DNA of 64,000 bases from Maribacter polysaccharolyticus. GTDB lineage: Bacteria; Bacteroidota; Bacteroidia; Flavobacteriales; Flavobacteriaceae. How positions within the stretch are numbered: the stretch's first letter is position 1; every line of letters begins with the position of its first letter. The stretch is taken from positions 756,342 through 820,341 of the forward strand of contig NZ_JARBUY010000002.1 in the NCBI RefSeq assembly GCF_028882255.1, read 5' to 3'. Positions 35,758 to 46,142 of the stretch are shown here, in pieces. Position numbers and translations under genes: made by a program. Below the pieces are notes generated by a model, which did no database searches, was not told the origin of the DNA, and saw only the letters and a list, made by a program, of their open reading frames with translations.

Positions 35758-37350
35758 ATGAAACGTTTTAAAGTATTTAGTTTCCTTCTTTTTATAACCG
35801 TTTCAAGTATGGTCATGGCCCAGGATACGGAATTGTCTTGGGATGAATTGGCAAATCAATACGAATGCCCGGAATGGTTCAGGGATGCCAAATTCGGTAT
35901 TTGGTTCCATTGGGGACCACAAGCCGTTCCAGAGCAAGGGGGCGGTTGGTACGCCCGCCATATGTATATGCAGGATGTAGGCCGCCAAAAGTTCGGTAAA
36001 ATGGCTTATCCTTATCACTTACAAACCTACGGCCATCCTTCCGAATTTGGCTTTAAGGATGTAATCAACGAATGGAAAGCCGAAAATTTCGATGCGCAAG
36101 CCTTAATCGATTTTTCAAAAGAAAACGGAGCTAAATATATTGTGGCTTTGGCGAACCACCATGATCATTTCGATTTGTTCGATTCTTCGCACCACCCATG
36201 GAACTCCGTGGATGTGGGTCCTAAAAAAGACATTATCGGGGAGTTTGAGGCGGCAACCCGAAAAGCCGGTTTGAAATTCGGGGTTACCAGTCACGATGAT
36301 CGTTTTCTGAATTGGTGGAAACCGGCATTCGGTTCGGATAAGGATGGGGACAAAGCAGGCGTGCCATACGACGGGCGTTTGACCAAGGAAGACGGTAAAG
36401 GCAAATGGTGGGAAGGCTTGGACCCGAAAGATTTATATGGTCCGGCACCGGAAGACCGCACTCCCGAAATTATTGAGGACATCAAGAAAAACTGGTTGGA
36501 ACGCCATATTGAATTGGTTACGAATTACAAACCCGATTTGCTGTATAACGATGGATTTAACTTCACCTATGGGGAATATGGGCAAGAAGTAGCACGGGAA
36601 TTATATAGTAACAGTCTGGAGGAAAACGGAACCATAGATGCCGTAATGCTTTTAAAGCGAAAAGAAAAAGGTACGGTCAATGAGGTGGAATCGGGAGGTA
36701 GTAATACCTTGAGGGAAGACCCATGGCAATCTGAAATTACGTTTACCGATTGGTTTTATAAAAAAGACCGCCATTTAACACACAATGCACGCACCATTTT
36801 GGAAATGCTCATTGAAGCCGTAAGTAAAAATGGTAACTTGCTTTTAAGTATGGAATTAAAGCCTGATGGAACCATTCCCCACGAAATTAAAAAGAGCGTT
36901 AAAATTGTTGGCGATTGGTTGAAAATCAATGGGGAAGCCATTTATGGCACACGCCCATGGAAGGTTTTCGGTGACGGGAAAAGTGTTAGGGGAGAGGAAG
37001 TGGAAACCGTTGAAGGGGAACTTAGGAATGCGACAGCTAACCAGAAACACGGCGAGCATTTTAACCAACGAACAACGGCCACACCGGCTTTTGCCCATGA
37101 TGAAGTTCGCTACACCACTAAAGGAGACGATTTTTACATTATCGTAATGAACCCTAAAGGAGGGAAATTCGTTATTCCATCATTCGGAAAATCCAGCGAA
37201 GTCAATCCAGGAACTTTAAAAGGTTTAACCCAATTATACGATGGCAGGAAAATAGACTTTAAGCAAACCAATGAAGGTTTGACCATTGCCATGCCGGCCG
37301 TAAATGGTGACAGTTATCCAGTGGTATTAAAGGCGAAATTCAAAAATTAA
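35758..37350 (+). CDS. GH29 alpha-L-fucosidase, secreted
   Basis: The 530-residue protein has a cleavable signal peptide (ending VMAQD) and a GH29 barrel followed by a C-terminal beta-domain (about 430-530). Signatures: PEWFRDAKFGIWFHWGPQAV, YIVALANHHDHFDLFDSSHH, and LLYNDGFNFTYG with likely nucleophile Asp265. It has a longer middle segment (FGSDKDGDKAGVPYDGR) than the short GH29. It starts ten bases after the sulfatase gene. A periplasmic fucosidase with a linkage preference different from the short form is likely. Confidence 0.93.
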   Translation: MKRFKVFSFLLFITVSSMVMAQDTELSWDELANQYECPEWFRDAKFGIWFHWGPQAVPEQGGGWYARHMYMQDVGRQKFGKMAYPYHLQTYGHPSEFGFKDVINEWKAENFDAQALIDFSKENGAKYIVALANHHDHFDLFDSSHHPWNSVDVGPKKDIIGEFEAATRKAGLKFGVTSHDDRFLNWWKPAFGSDKDGDKAGVPYDGRLTKEDGKGKWWEGLDPKDLYGPAPEDRTPEIIEDIKKNWLERHIELVTNYKPDLLYNDGFNFTYGEYGQEVARELYSNSLEENGTIDAVMLLKRKEKGTVNEVESGGSNTLREDPWQSEITFTDWFYKKDRHLTHNARTILEMLIEAVSKNGNLLLSMELKPDGTIPHEIKKSVKIVGDWLKINGEAIYGTRPWKVFGDGKSVRGEEVETVEGELRNATANQKHGEHFNQRTTATPAFAHDEVRYTTKGDDFYIIVMNPKGGKFVIPSFGKSSEVNPGTLKGLTQLYDGRKIDFKQTNEGLTIAMPAVNGDSYPVVLKAKFKN

Positions 37351-37360
37351 ATACGGGGAT

Positions 37361-38755
37361 ATGGGAAAATTTGTTTTTACGGTAATAACGGTTTTTATAA
37401 TATCACTTTCAATCAACGCCCAAAACAAGGCTAAGGTTTATTATGTTGAGCTTGTTGAAGGTCAGGACATAGCTGCCAATCCCATAAAGGAAATGGAGGC
37501 CAGGTCTGAAGGAAAAGGTATTTCGGTTCGTATTTATCCTGATATTTCGTTTCAAACCATTGAAGGTATCGGTGGGGCGTTCAATGAAATCGGAGGGGAA
37601 GCATTGATGTCGTTAAGTGAAGATCAACAAAACGACATCATGAAAAACCTGTTCGATAAAAATGGTGCCAATTTCACGGTTTGTAGAACGGCCATCGGAG
37701 CCAGCGACTTTGGAATTAACGCCTATAGCTACAGCGAAGTGCCGAATGACTTTGAAATGAAGGGGTTTTCCATTGAGCGGGAAAGGACAAGCGTGATCCC
37801 TTACCTTAAGATGGCTTACAAGTATAACCCTGATATGGTATTGTTCGCTTCCCCTTGGAGCCCTCCGGGTTGGATGAAGGAATCCGGTTTAATGGATAGG
37901 GGGGAAGAATTCCCGGAGAAGAATGTCTTGAAAGACGACTCCAAGATCTATAAGGCCTATGCACAATATTTTTCAAAATATGTTGAGGCTTATGCTAAAG
38001 AAGGTATATCGGTCAATAGAATCGTCATTCAAAACGAGCAGGACATATCCACTAAATACCCTTCTTGTAACATGCCCCCAAAACAAATGGGCGAATTCGT
38101 AATCGATTATTTGCGTCCCCAATTTGAAAAGGACAATACACCGGCCGAAATCTGGGCAGGTTCTTTCCGTACCGCCAAGCGATTGGATGGATTGGAGTAT
38201 GTGGCCAACAAAAGTTGGAGGGAAGCCGTTGATGGTATCGGGGTGCAGTATATGAACTCAAGGCAGATTGAAAACATGCAGGCAATTTATCCGGAAATCA
38301 AATTCTTGCATACCGAGGGCAATTGCTATGGTGGAAAAAACAGTATCGACCAGGCATTTTCCCGATTTAATGAAGTTGCGGCATATATTAACCATGGTGT
38401 ACCCAACTTCTGTTATTGGAACATGATCTTAAATGAAGATTCCTCTAGCGGTTGGGGTTGGAAGCAGAACAGCCTAATTAAAATAAACCGACAAGAAAAA
38501 ACGGTAACATACAATCCAGATTACGCCGCAATGGCGCTTTTTGGTAGGTTTATGAAACCAGGAATGAAACGTGTAGCTTCAGCTTCTTGGTATGGGGATA
38601 CCATTACCCTTGCCGATGATAAAAACGTGTACCTGTTCATTAAAAACGATTCGGATGACGTAAAGACCTTCGACCTTTGGTTAAAAGATGACCACGCACA
38701 AGTTGTGGATATTCCTGCAAATACCATTTCGGTAGTGGCAGTGAATTATGAATAG
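37361..38755 (+). CDS. GH30 glycosidase (1), secreted
   Basis: The 464-residue protein has a signal peptide (SLSINAQ) and a GH30 (beta/alpha)8 barrel with C-terminal beta-structure. The acid/base lies in IVIQNEQD (Glu226) and the nucleophile in FLHTEGNCYGG (Glu319). The sequence FQTIEGIGGAFNEIGGEALM is the usual opening. GH30 contains beta-glucosidases, beta-xylosidases, beta-fucosidases and beta-1,6-glucanases. In this locus a role on a beta-linked xylose or other decoration is plausible but unproven. It is followed by a GH3, and a GH3-GH30 pair recurs in the opposite order at 51427-55566. Confidence 0.93.
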   Translation: MGKFVFTVITVFIISLSINAQNKAKVYYVELVEGQDIAANPIKEMEARSEGKGISVRIYPDISFQTIEGIGGAFNEIGGEALMSLSEDQQNDIMKNLFDKNGANFTVCRTAIGASDFGINAYSYSEVPNDFEMKGFSIERERTSVIPYLKMAYKYNPDMVLFASPWSPPGWMKESGLMDRGEEFPEKNVLKDDSKIYKAYAQYFSKYVEAYAKEGISVNRIVIQNEQDISTKYPSCNMPPKQMGEFVIDYLRPQFEKDNTPAEIWAGSFRTAKRLDGLEYVANKSWREAVDGIGVQYMNSRQIENMQAIYPEIKFLHTEGNCYGGKNSIDQAFSRFNEVAAYINHGVPNFCYWNMILNEDSSSGWGWKQNSLIKINRQEKTVTYNPDYAAMALFGRFMKPGMKRVASASWYGDTITLADDKNVYLFIKNDSDDVKTFDLWLKDDHAQVVDIPANTISVVAVNYE

Positions 38756-38790
38756 TACGGACAAACGCAAAAAGATTCAATTCGAGTAAA

Positions 38791-41397
38791 ATGATAGCCT
38801 TAAAAATGAAAACTTCAACAGTAGTTAGTTTTGTGGTAATGACGGTATGGTCATTAGGTCTCAATGCCCAACAGACGCAGTACCCTTTTTTGGATGAGAG
38901 CCTCGATATCGGGGAACGGGTCGATGATCTGGTATCCAGGATGTCTTTGGAGGAAAAAGTAGGACAGATGATGAACGATGCCCCTGCCATTCCCCGTTTG
39001 AATGTTCCTGCACACGAATATTGGAATGAGTGTTTGCATGGGGTGGCCCGTGCCGGCAAAGCAACCGTTTTTCCCCAAGCTATTGGTTTGGCCGCTACCT
39101 TCGATACCGACCTAATTTACAATTCGGCCGTAGTGATATCCGATGAAGCAAGGGCAAAGCACCATGAAGCGTTACGAAACAATTCCTTTGAACGCTATGA
39201 GGGATTGACCTACTGGACCCCAAACGTTAATATTTTTCGGGACCCTCGTTGGGGTCGTGGACAGGAAACCTATGGTGAAGATCCATATTTAACCGCTCGT
39301 ATGGGGGTCAATTTTGTGAAAGGGTTACAAGGGGACGACCCAAAATATTTGAAATTGGTCGCTACACCCAAACATTTTGCCGTACACAGCGGTCCCGAAC
39401 CTGAGCGGCATTTTTTTGATGCCACGACTACGGAACGTGATTTGTACGATACCTATCTACCGGCTTTTGAAGCTACTGTGGTTGAAGGAAAAGCGTATTC
39501 GATAATGGCGGCCTATAATAGGTATATGGGTAAGCCTTGTTGTGCAAGCCATCAATTACTTGATGAGATCCTAAGGAAAGATTGGGGTTTTGAAGGATTT
39601 GTTGTTTCGGATTGTAATGCGATAAGGGATATTCATGATTACCACAATTATGTGGACTCCAAAGAAGAAGCAGCTGCAGTTGCTGTTAAGGCGGGCTGTG
39701 ATTTAAATTGTGGTTCACGTTATTCTTATTTAATTAGCGCCGTTGAAAGGGGTGATATTACTGAGGATGAGATCGATGTGTCTTTAAAAAGGATATTCAA
39801 GGCACGATTTAAATTGGGAATGTTCGATGCTCCGGAGTCCGTGCCCTATGCAAGTATTCCCATGAGCGTGGTAAGTTCGGAAAAACACAGGGCATTAGCC
39901 TTGGAAACCGCCCGAAAATCCATGGTACTTTTAAAGAACGACAATAATACCCTACCCCTTAAGAAAGATTTGAAATCCATTGCGGTCATAGGTCCCAATG
40001 CCAATGATCTGGAAGTGCTATTAGGAAACTACAACGGCTTCCCGTCACAATATTTTACCCCCTTGGTAGGGATTCAAAATAAGGTTTCCAAAAACACACA
40101 AGTGTATTACGAAGCGGGTACGGAATTGATTTCCAAAGCGCCGGCCATGTCATTGATCCCTGCCGCATACCTAAGCTTTGAAAGTAAAAAAGGATTACAA
40201 GCCAAGTATTTTAACAATCACGATTTTTCAGGGACTCCAGTTGTCACCAGAGTGGAGGAAGGTATCAATTCAAATTGGAACCTTTACCCCATTGAAGGAT
40301 TGAACGAAGCTAAATTTGCCGTCGAATATACAGGCACCCTTCAAGTGGATGTCTCCGGGGAATACGACCTAGGGCTACAAAGCAGTAGGGGATATACTTT
40401 GGCCATTGATGGTAAGGTGCTAGTGGATAATACCGAGGATTTAAAAAGAAGGGTCGTAAAAGAAACCGTTCAATTGGAAAAAGGGAAACCGTATCAAGTT
40501 AAAATTCAGTATTTCCATGAAGGGTATCCTGTTAAATTGAAGTTCTTATGGGCTTCACCCGATAAAACTTCCTTTGAAAAAGCAATTGCATTGGCTGAAA
40601 AATCCGAAGTGGTAGTATTTGTTGGGGGGATATCGCCAGGTGTGGAAGGTGAGCAAATGCCGGTCAACTCCAAAGGGTTTGATGGAGGGGACAAAACCGA
40701 TATAGAATTGCCAGAGGTTCAAAAAGAACTTTTAAAGGCACTACATGCAACAGGCAAACCCGTTGTTTTGGTATTATTGAACGGTAGTGCGTTGGCGGTT
40801 AACTGGGAGAATGAAAACCTACCTGCCATTGTAGAGGCTTGGTATCCTGGGGAACTTGGAGGTACCGCAATAGCGGATGTGCTTTTTGGGGATTACAACC
40901 CGTCCGGTAGGTTGCCGGTTACTTTTTATAAAACGGTCAAAGAATTGTCACCGTTTGTCAATTATAGCATGAAAGGAAGGACATACAGGTATTTTGAAGG
41001 GGAGGCTCTTTATCCTTTTGGGTACGGATTGAGCTACACCGATTTCAGTTATGGCACATTAAAATTGGCAAAGGATAAAATCAATGCAACGGGTACGACC
41101 ACAGTATCGGTTAAAGTAACCAATGTAGGCAAATACAAGGGGGATGAAGTAGTTCAGCTTTATATCAAGGATGTTGAAAGTTCGGTGAAGAGACCCTTGA
41201 AAAGTTTAAGGGGAATCAAAAGAATCTCCTTAAAGCCCAAAAAGTCAACTACGGTAAGTTTTGAGATCACCCCAGAGGATTTATCCTTTTTTGATACGGT
41301 AAAACATGAAAAAGTTGTTGAACCTGGAATATTTGAAATCGGTATCGGTGCCGCATCGGACAACTTTGAGACAGTTAAATTGGAAGTAACGGAATAA
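38791..41397 (+). CDS. GH3 glycosidase with PA14 domain, beta-xylosidase-like
   Basis: The 868-residue protein has a signal peptide (ending LGLNAQQ; the ATG at 38806 is an alternative start). The GH3 N-domain shows EYWNECLHGVARAGKATVF and PNVNIFRDPRWGRGQETYGE, a pattern typical of the beta-xylosidase/arabinofuranosidase branch. The nucleophile is Asp274 in GFVVSDCNAIRD. A PA14 domain (about 470-595) is inserted in the C-domain, and a fibronectin-III-like domain closes the chain. Removal of beta-xylose is the best guess. This would fit beta-1,2-xylose on plant-, algal- or mollusc-type N-glycans. Confidence 0.92.
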   Translation: MIALKMKTSTVVSFVVMTVWSLGLNAQQTQYPFLDESLDIGERVDDLVSRMSLEEKVGQMMNDAPAIPRLNVPAHEYWNECLHGVARAGKATVFPQAIGLAATFDTDLIYNSAVVISDEARAKHHEALRNNSFERYEGLTYWTPNVNIFRDPRWGRGQETYGEDPYLTARMGVNFVKGLQGDDPKYLKLVATPKHFAVHSGPEPERHFFDATTTERDLYDTYLPAFEATVVEGKAYSIMAAYNRYMGKPCCASHQLLDEILRKDWGFEGFVVSDCNAIRDIHDYHNYVDSKEEAAAVAVKAGCDLNCGSRYSYLISAVERGDITEDEIDVSLKRIFKARFKLGMFDAPESVPYASIPMSVVSSEKHRALALETARKSMVLLKNDNNTLPLKKDLKSIAVIGPNANDLEVLLGNYNGFPSQYFTPLVGIQNKVSKNTQVYYEAGTELISKAPAMSLIPAAYLSFESKKGLQAKYFNNHDFSGTPVVTRVEEGINSNWNLYPIEGLNEAKFAVEYTGTLQVDVSGEYDLGLQSSRGYTLAIDGKVLVDNTEDLKRRVVKETVQLEKGKPYQVKIQYFHEGYPVKLKFLWASPDKTSFEKAIALAEKSEVVVFVGGISPGVEGEQMPVNSKGFDGGDKTDIELPEVQKELLKALHATGKPVVLVLLNGSALAVNWENENLPAIVEAWYPGELGGTAIADVLFGDYNPSGRLPVTFYKTVKELSPFVNYSMKGRTYRYFEGEALYPFGYGLSYTDFSYGTLKLAKDKINATGTTTVSVKVTNVGKYKGDEVVQLYIKDVESSVKRPLKSLRGIKRISLKPKKSTTVSFEITPEDLSFFDTVKHEKVVEPGIFEIGIGAASDNFETVKLEVTE

Positions 41398-41411
41398 ATT
41401 TATAATAAATA

Positions 41412-42986
41412 ATGAAAACATTGGTAAGGCTTTATACTTTAGTGCTTTTGGTTTCTTTTACGGCAACAAGTTGTAAAAGTAAAACAGAAGCGAAATCGGA
41501 AGCAAAAGAACAAGAAAGACCTAATATCCTATTCATCATGGCCGATGACCATACCTCACAGGCATGGGGGATATATGGGGGTATTTTGGAGGATTATGTA
41601 CATACGCCGAACCTTCATCGTCTCGCCGACGAAGGCACCGTTTTGAATAATTGCTTGGTTTCAAATTCAATCTGTACCCCTAGTCGGGCCACCATACTTA
41701 CCGGCCAATACAGCCATGTAAATGGGGTCAGGATATTGGATGCGGGCTTGTCCCCACAGTATAACAATATTGCCAAGGAAATGCAAAAAGGGGGGTATCA
41801 AACCTCTATCATCGGCAAGTGGCACTTAAAGCAAGAGCCGGCCGGTTTCGATTACTATTGTGTGCTTCCGGGTCAAGGGGAGTACCACGACCCTATAATG
41901 AAAACCAAGGAGAATTGGGAAGATTATTACGGCGGTGGTAAACAATACAAAGGCTATAGTACCGATATCATTGCGGATATGACCATTGATTGGATTGAAA
42001 ACCGGGATAAGGAAAAACCTTTTATGGCCATGTGCCATTTTAAGGCCACACACGAACCCTACGATTATCCGGAACGTTTTGCGCATTTATACAAAGATGA
42101 GGAAATTCCTGTTCCCGAATCTTTCTATGACAATAGCGCTGCCACAACGGGACGTTCGTTTTTGGGTCAGTCTATGGATAACCTTAAAAAACGTTATTTG
42201 GATGCTACTGCAAACCCTGAGTTGAGAAAGGATTTCATGAATTATCCGGGGTTGCCTTTTTCCGTGGAAGGATTGACCCAAGAAGAAGCAAGGTATAAGA
42301 CGTATCAAAAAATGGTGAAGGACTTTATGCGTTCGGGTGCGGCCGTGGATGATAATATCGGTAAGCTTTTGGATTATTTGGAAGCATCCGGACTGGCAGA
42401 AAATACCGTGGTCATCTACACCGCGGACCAAGGCTATTTCTTGGGGGAACATGGCTGGTTTGATAAACGCCTGATTTTTGAAGAATCCATTCATATGCCA
42501 TTTGTGATCCGATACCCAAAAGAAGTTAGGGCCGGTGCCAGAAATAAGGACCTTATTGAAAATGTCGATTTTTCGGCCCTGTTTGCCGATTATGCGCAGA
42601 TTGATTATCCAAAGACCATGCAAGGACGCAGTTTCCGTGAGAATTTAAAAGGAAATACTCCAGACGATTGGAGGGATTATGGTTATTACCGGTACTGGGA
42701 CCATTCGAAAGACAGACCGGGGCATTTCGGTATCCGTGGCCAGCGTTACAAATTGGCATTCTTCTATGGCAACGGATTTAAAGGGGCCGCACAAGATCAA
42801 TTCTGGGATTTCTATGATTTACAAGAAGATCCCCATGAGTTGCATAACGCCTATAACGACCCAAAATACAAAGACATCATTGCCGAAATGAAATCCGAGA
42901 TTTTAAAACAACGTGAAACCTTGGGCGATACGGATCTTGATAATCCGGAAATATTGGCGATTGTTGAAAAACATTGGAACGATTGA
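41412..42986 (+). CDS. S1 family sulfatase, lipoprotein (3)
   Basis: The 524-residue protein has a lipobox (TATSC, Cys21), PNILFIMADDHTSQAWGIYG and the signature VSNSICTPSRATILTGQYSH with Cys88. The later segment IYTADQGYFLGEHGWFDKRL matches the sulfatase at 31432 closely, and both share long inserts and the FYDLQEDPHELHNAYNDPKY tail. The two are probably paralogues with related specificity. It begins 14 bases after the GH3 gene and is the first of three consecutive sulfatase genes. Confidence 0.92.
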   Translation: MKTLVRLYTLVLLVSFTATSCKSKTEAKSEAKEQERPNILFIMADDHTSQAWGIYGGILEDYVHTPNLHRLADEGTVLNNCLVSNSICTPSRATILTGQYSHVNGVRILDAGLSPQYNNIAKEMQKGGYQTSIIGKWHLKQEPAGFDYYCVLPGQGEYHDPIMKTKENWEDYYGGGKQYKGYSTDIIADMTIDWIENRDKEKPFMAMCHFKATHEPYDYPERFAHLYKDEEIPVPESFYDNSAATTGRSFLGQSMDNLKKRYLDATANPELRKDFMNYPGLPFSVEGLTQEEARYKTYQKMVKDFMRSGAAVDDNIGKLLDYLEASGLAENTVVIYTADQGYFLGEHGWFDKRLIFEESIHMPFVIRYPKEVRAGARNKDLIENVDFSALFADYAQIDYPKTMQGRSFRENLKGNTPDDWRDYGYYRYWDHSKDRPGHFGIRGQRYKLAFFYGNGFKGAAQDQFWDFYDLQEDPHELHNAYNDPKYKDIIAEMKSEILKQRETLGDTDLDNPEILAIVEKHWND

Positions 42987-43015
42987 TTTAAGCTGAACTA
43001 TTTTCTAAAACCGTT

Positions 43016-44344
43016 ATGATCGATAAACTTATCAAACTTCCCATCCTTTTCCTTTTTGCATTGGCAATGACCCATTGTACGGCTCAAAAACAGGAAAAAC
43101 CGAATATCATCATTATTATGGCCGATGATATGGGGTATGGCGATTTATCATGTTACGGGAGTACATTGATCAATACGCCCAACTTGGATAATATGGCGGC
43201 CGAAGGGGTCAGGTTTACCGACTTTCATGCCAACGGATCCGTTTGTAGTCCTACACGGGCAGCCCTATTGACAGGGAAATATCAACAACGCGTTGGTATA
43301 GATGGAGTCGTGACGGCCAAACATCATCGTGACAAAGGTTTGGATCCCAGTGAAAAAACGTTTGCTGAAGCGATAAAAGAAGCGGGGTATGTTACCGGCA
43401 TGTTCGGGAAATGGCATGTTGGGTATCAAACCAAATTCAACCCCATACAGCAAGGCTTCGATGAGTATATCGGTTATGTTTCGGGTAATGTGGATTATCA
43501 TTCCCATATCGATCAGGAAGGATACGAAGATTGGTGGGTAGGGGATACCATAAAAAATGAAAAAGGGTATTCAACAGATTTGATCACGAAACATTCCGTG
43601 GATTTTATTGAACGCCATAAAGACGAACCTTTTTTACTTTACATTCCCCATGAAGCACCTCACGGTCCGTTTCAAGGGCGTAAATCGGAAGCAGAACGCT
43701 ATGTGGGATGGAAAGACGGAGCCAAACAGAAAAAGAAAGTATCCGAAGAAGAACTTAACGCCATTTATAAAGAAATGGTCGAAGTTATGGATGAAGGCAT
43801 TGGTGAGGTTATGGAAACCTTAAAAAAACTGAAGCTTGATAAAAACACTTTGGTGTTCTTTTGTTCGGATAACGGTGCTTCAAGAAAAGTCGGTAGCAAT
43901 GGCGGTTTAAGAGGCTACAAATCCACCTTATGGGAAGGCGGACATCGGGTATCCGCCATGGCATGGTATCCGGGTAGAATCGCCCCAAATCAGGTTAATG
44001 ATGAGACCATTTTAACCATGGATCTTTTCCCCACCATTATGGATTTGGTCGGAGCTGAAATCCCAAAAGGATTGGATGGTATTAGTGTCAAGAATAACCT
44101 CCTTGTAGGGGAAGCCTTGCCACAACGGGATTTATTTTGGGGATATGCCGGTAGAAAAGCCATACGACAAGGCGACTGGAAACTCATTTTACAAAAAAAG
44201 GATGCAGAGCCTTTATTGTACAACCTAAAGGAAGATATCGGGGAGAACGATAATGTAGCGGGACAACATCCTGAAAGGGTTGGAACAATGCTCGGAAAAT
44301 TAAACGACTGGAGTGAAGATGTTTATGCAACCAAAACAAAATAA
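43016..44344 (+). CDS. S1 family sulfatase, lipoprotein (4)
   Basis: The 442-residue product is the shortest full sulfatase here. It has a lipobox-like MTHC (Cys21), PNIIIIMADDMGYGDLSCYG, and the signature NGSVCSPTRAALLTGKYQQR with Cys77. FFCSDNGASRKVGSNGGLRG and STLWEGGHRVSAMAWYPG follow in the expected order. The pattern is of the aryl/galactose sulfatase-like branch, with CSPTR rather than CxPSR. The substrate is unknown. Confidence 0.92.
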   Translation: MIDKLIKLPILFLFALAMTHCTAQKQEKPNIIIIMADDMGYGDLSCYGSTLINTPNLDNMAAEGVRFTDFHANGSVCSPTRAALLTGKYQQRVGIDGVVTAKHHRDKGLDPSEKTFAEAIKEAGYVTGMFGKWHVGYQTKFNPIQQGFDEYIGYVSGNVDYHSHIDQEGYEDWWVGDTIKNEKGYSTDLITKHSVDFIERHKDEPFLLYIPHEAPHGPFQGRKSEAERYVGWKDGAKQKKKVSEEELNAIYKEMVEVMDEGIGEVMETLKKLKLDKNTLVFFCSDNGASRKVGSNGGLRGYKSTLWEGGHRVSAMAWYPGRIAPNQVNDETILTMDLFPTIMDLVGAEIPKGLDGISVKNNLLVGEALPQRDLFWGYAGRKAIRQGDWKLILQKKDAEPLLYNLKEDIGENDNVAGQHPERVGTMLGKLNDWSEDVYATKTK

Positions 44345-44350
44345 GTAATC

Positions 44351-46123
44351 ATGAAACGATTCATTTACACAAACCTATTGGTTTTACTATTGGTTCTGGC
44401 CAGTTGTTCACAACCCAAAAAAGCTGACGAAACGACTAAGCCCAATGTTATTTTGATCATTACCGATGATCAAGGTTTTGGCGATTTGGGCTATTATGGG
44501 AACCCCAATATCAAAACCCCTGTTTTGGATAGTTTGGCAGCGCGTAGTGTACGTTTTGATGAGTTTTTGGTAAATCCGGTTTGTGCCCCTACCCGCTCTG
44601 CGATTATGACCGGTAAATACTGTATGAGTACAGGGGTCCATGATACCTATATGGGTGGGGCCATGATGGCACCTTCAGAAGTTACGATAGCAGAGCTTTT
44701 AAAAGAAGCTGACTATAAAACGGGTATGATCGGCAAATGGCATTTAGGGGACAATTATCCCATGCGTCCCCAGGATCAAGGTTTCGATTATACGTTTAAT
44801 CATCTCTCTGGTGGAATAGGTCAATACGGGGATTGGCCCAATACCTTAAAAAGGGATAGCAGTTATTTTGATCCCATCCTTTGGGAAAACGGGAAGCAGG
44901 TACAGACGAAGGGGTATTGTACCGATGTGTTGACAGAAGCTGCACTGGATTATGTCGAAGAAAATAAAAGTAATCCGTTCTTCCTGTATTTATCATACAA
45001 CGCTCCTCACGGGCCGTTACAATTACCGCAAGAATACTATGACATGTATAAGGATACGGATCCCGATGCGGGGCTGATAGACCAAGGCATGCCATATCCG
45101 GAAGTAACGGAACACAGTCGTGAAAATGCTAGGAAGGTTTACGGTATGGTTACCAATATCGATGACAACCTACGTTTGCTCTTCAATAAATTGGAAACCC
45201 TGGGGCTAGAGGAGAATACGCTGGTCATTTTTATGACCGACAATGGTCCACAGCACCCAAGATATGTAGCCGGTATGCGTGGTAGAAAAGGTTCTGTGTT
45301 CCAAGGTGGGGTACGGGTACCGAGTTTTTGGTACTATCCAAAAGCATTTAAAGAAGCCAGGGACATAAAGACCCCTGCCGCCCATTACGATATTTTGCCA
45401 ACCATAGCAGAATTGACCGGCGCCAAGATACCGACCGATTTGGATATAGAAGGAAGGAGTCTAATGCCTTTATTGACCAAGTCTACAGAAGATCTATCAG
45501 AACGGTACATCAGTAGGTATTGGGCGAGGGCAGCTCCGGTAAGGTACCGAAACGTATCCACCAGAAAAGGAGATCTAAAACTTGTAGGTGTAGGTAAGGA
45601 CGATGAGGGTAATGATAAGTTCGAATTGTTCGATTTGAGTAAAGATCCCTTTGAAAGAAATGATATTTCTGAAAACAACCGTGGGATGGTGACCGAACTA
45701 AAATCGGAAATGGACAAATGGCTCGATTCCATGGAGTCTTCCGAGCATATACTAAATTCCCCTAAGCCTATCATAGGTACGGAGTACGAGAATCCCGTGA
45801 TGTTAAATCAAAACGATGCACACTTTATAAAACAAGAAGGTAAAAAAGAACAATTGATGTATTGGGATGTCGAAGTCGATGCCTCCAAATCTTTTGATAT
45901 TACGGTTCATTTAGATCGTGGATTGGATACCAATGGCACATTGGAATTGATCATAGGGGACGAGACCAAAACCATCGATTTTGAGGGTGAAGGCCAGACC
46001 AGCCTGCAATTTCCCAATGTAAAATTGAACAAAGGCACATTGACCATCATGCCGAAATTGTATCTAGCACAAAAAGGGGAATTAAAATTCACATATCCAT
46101 TCTATATGGAGATAAAAGGATAA
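44351..46123 (+). CDS. S1 family sulfatase with extra C-terminal beta domain (5)
   Basis: The 590-residue protein has a lipobox (VLASC, Cys19), the signature VNPVCAPTRSAIMTGKYC with Cys78, LSYNAPHGPLQLPQEYYDMY and FMTDNGPQHPRYVAG. The sulfatase domain ends near residue 465. About 120 more residues (from EYENPVMLNQNDAHF to the end) alternate strands and charged turns and look like a separate beta-sandwich, perhaps carbohydrate-binding. None of the other sulfatases here has it. It begins six bases after the preceding sulfatase gene. Confidence 0.92.
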   Translation: MKRFIYTNLLVLLLVLASCSQPKKADETTKPNVILIITDDQGFGDLGYYGNPNIKTPVLDSLAARSVRFDEFLVNPVCAPTRSAIMTGKYCMSTGVHDTYMGGAMMAPSEVTIAELLKEADYKTGMIGKWHLGDNYPMRPQDQGFDYTFNHLSGGIGQYGDWPNTLKRDSSYFDPILWENGKQVQTKGYCTDVLTEAALDYVEENKSNPFFLYLSYNAPHGPLQLPQEYYDMYKDTDPDAGLIDQGMPYPEVTEHSRENARKVYGMVTNIDDNLRLLFNKLETLGLEENTLVIFMTDNGPQHPRYVAGMRGRKGSVFQGGVRVPSFWYYPKAFKEARDIKTPAAHYDILPTIAELTGAKIPTDLDIEGRSLMPLLTKSTEDLSERYISRYWARAAPVRYRNVSTRKGDLKLVGVGKDDEGNDKFELFDLSKDPFERNDISENNRGMVTELKSEMDKWLDSMESSEHILNSPKPIIGTEYENPVMLNQNDAHFIKQEGKKEQLMYWDVEVDASKSFDITVHLDRGLDTNGTLELIIGDETKTIDFEGEGQTSLQFPNVKLNKGTLTIMPKLYLAQKGELKFTYPFYMEIKG

Positions 46124-46142
46124 TAACCAAGGGGTCGACACA

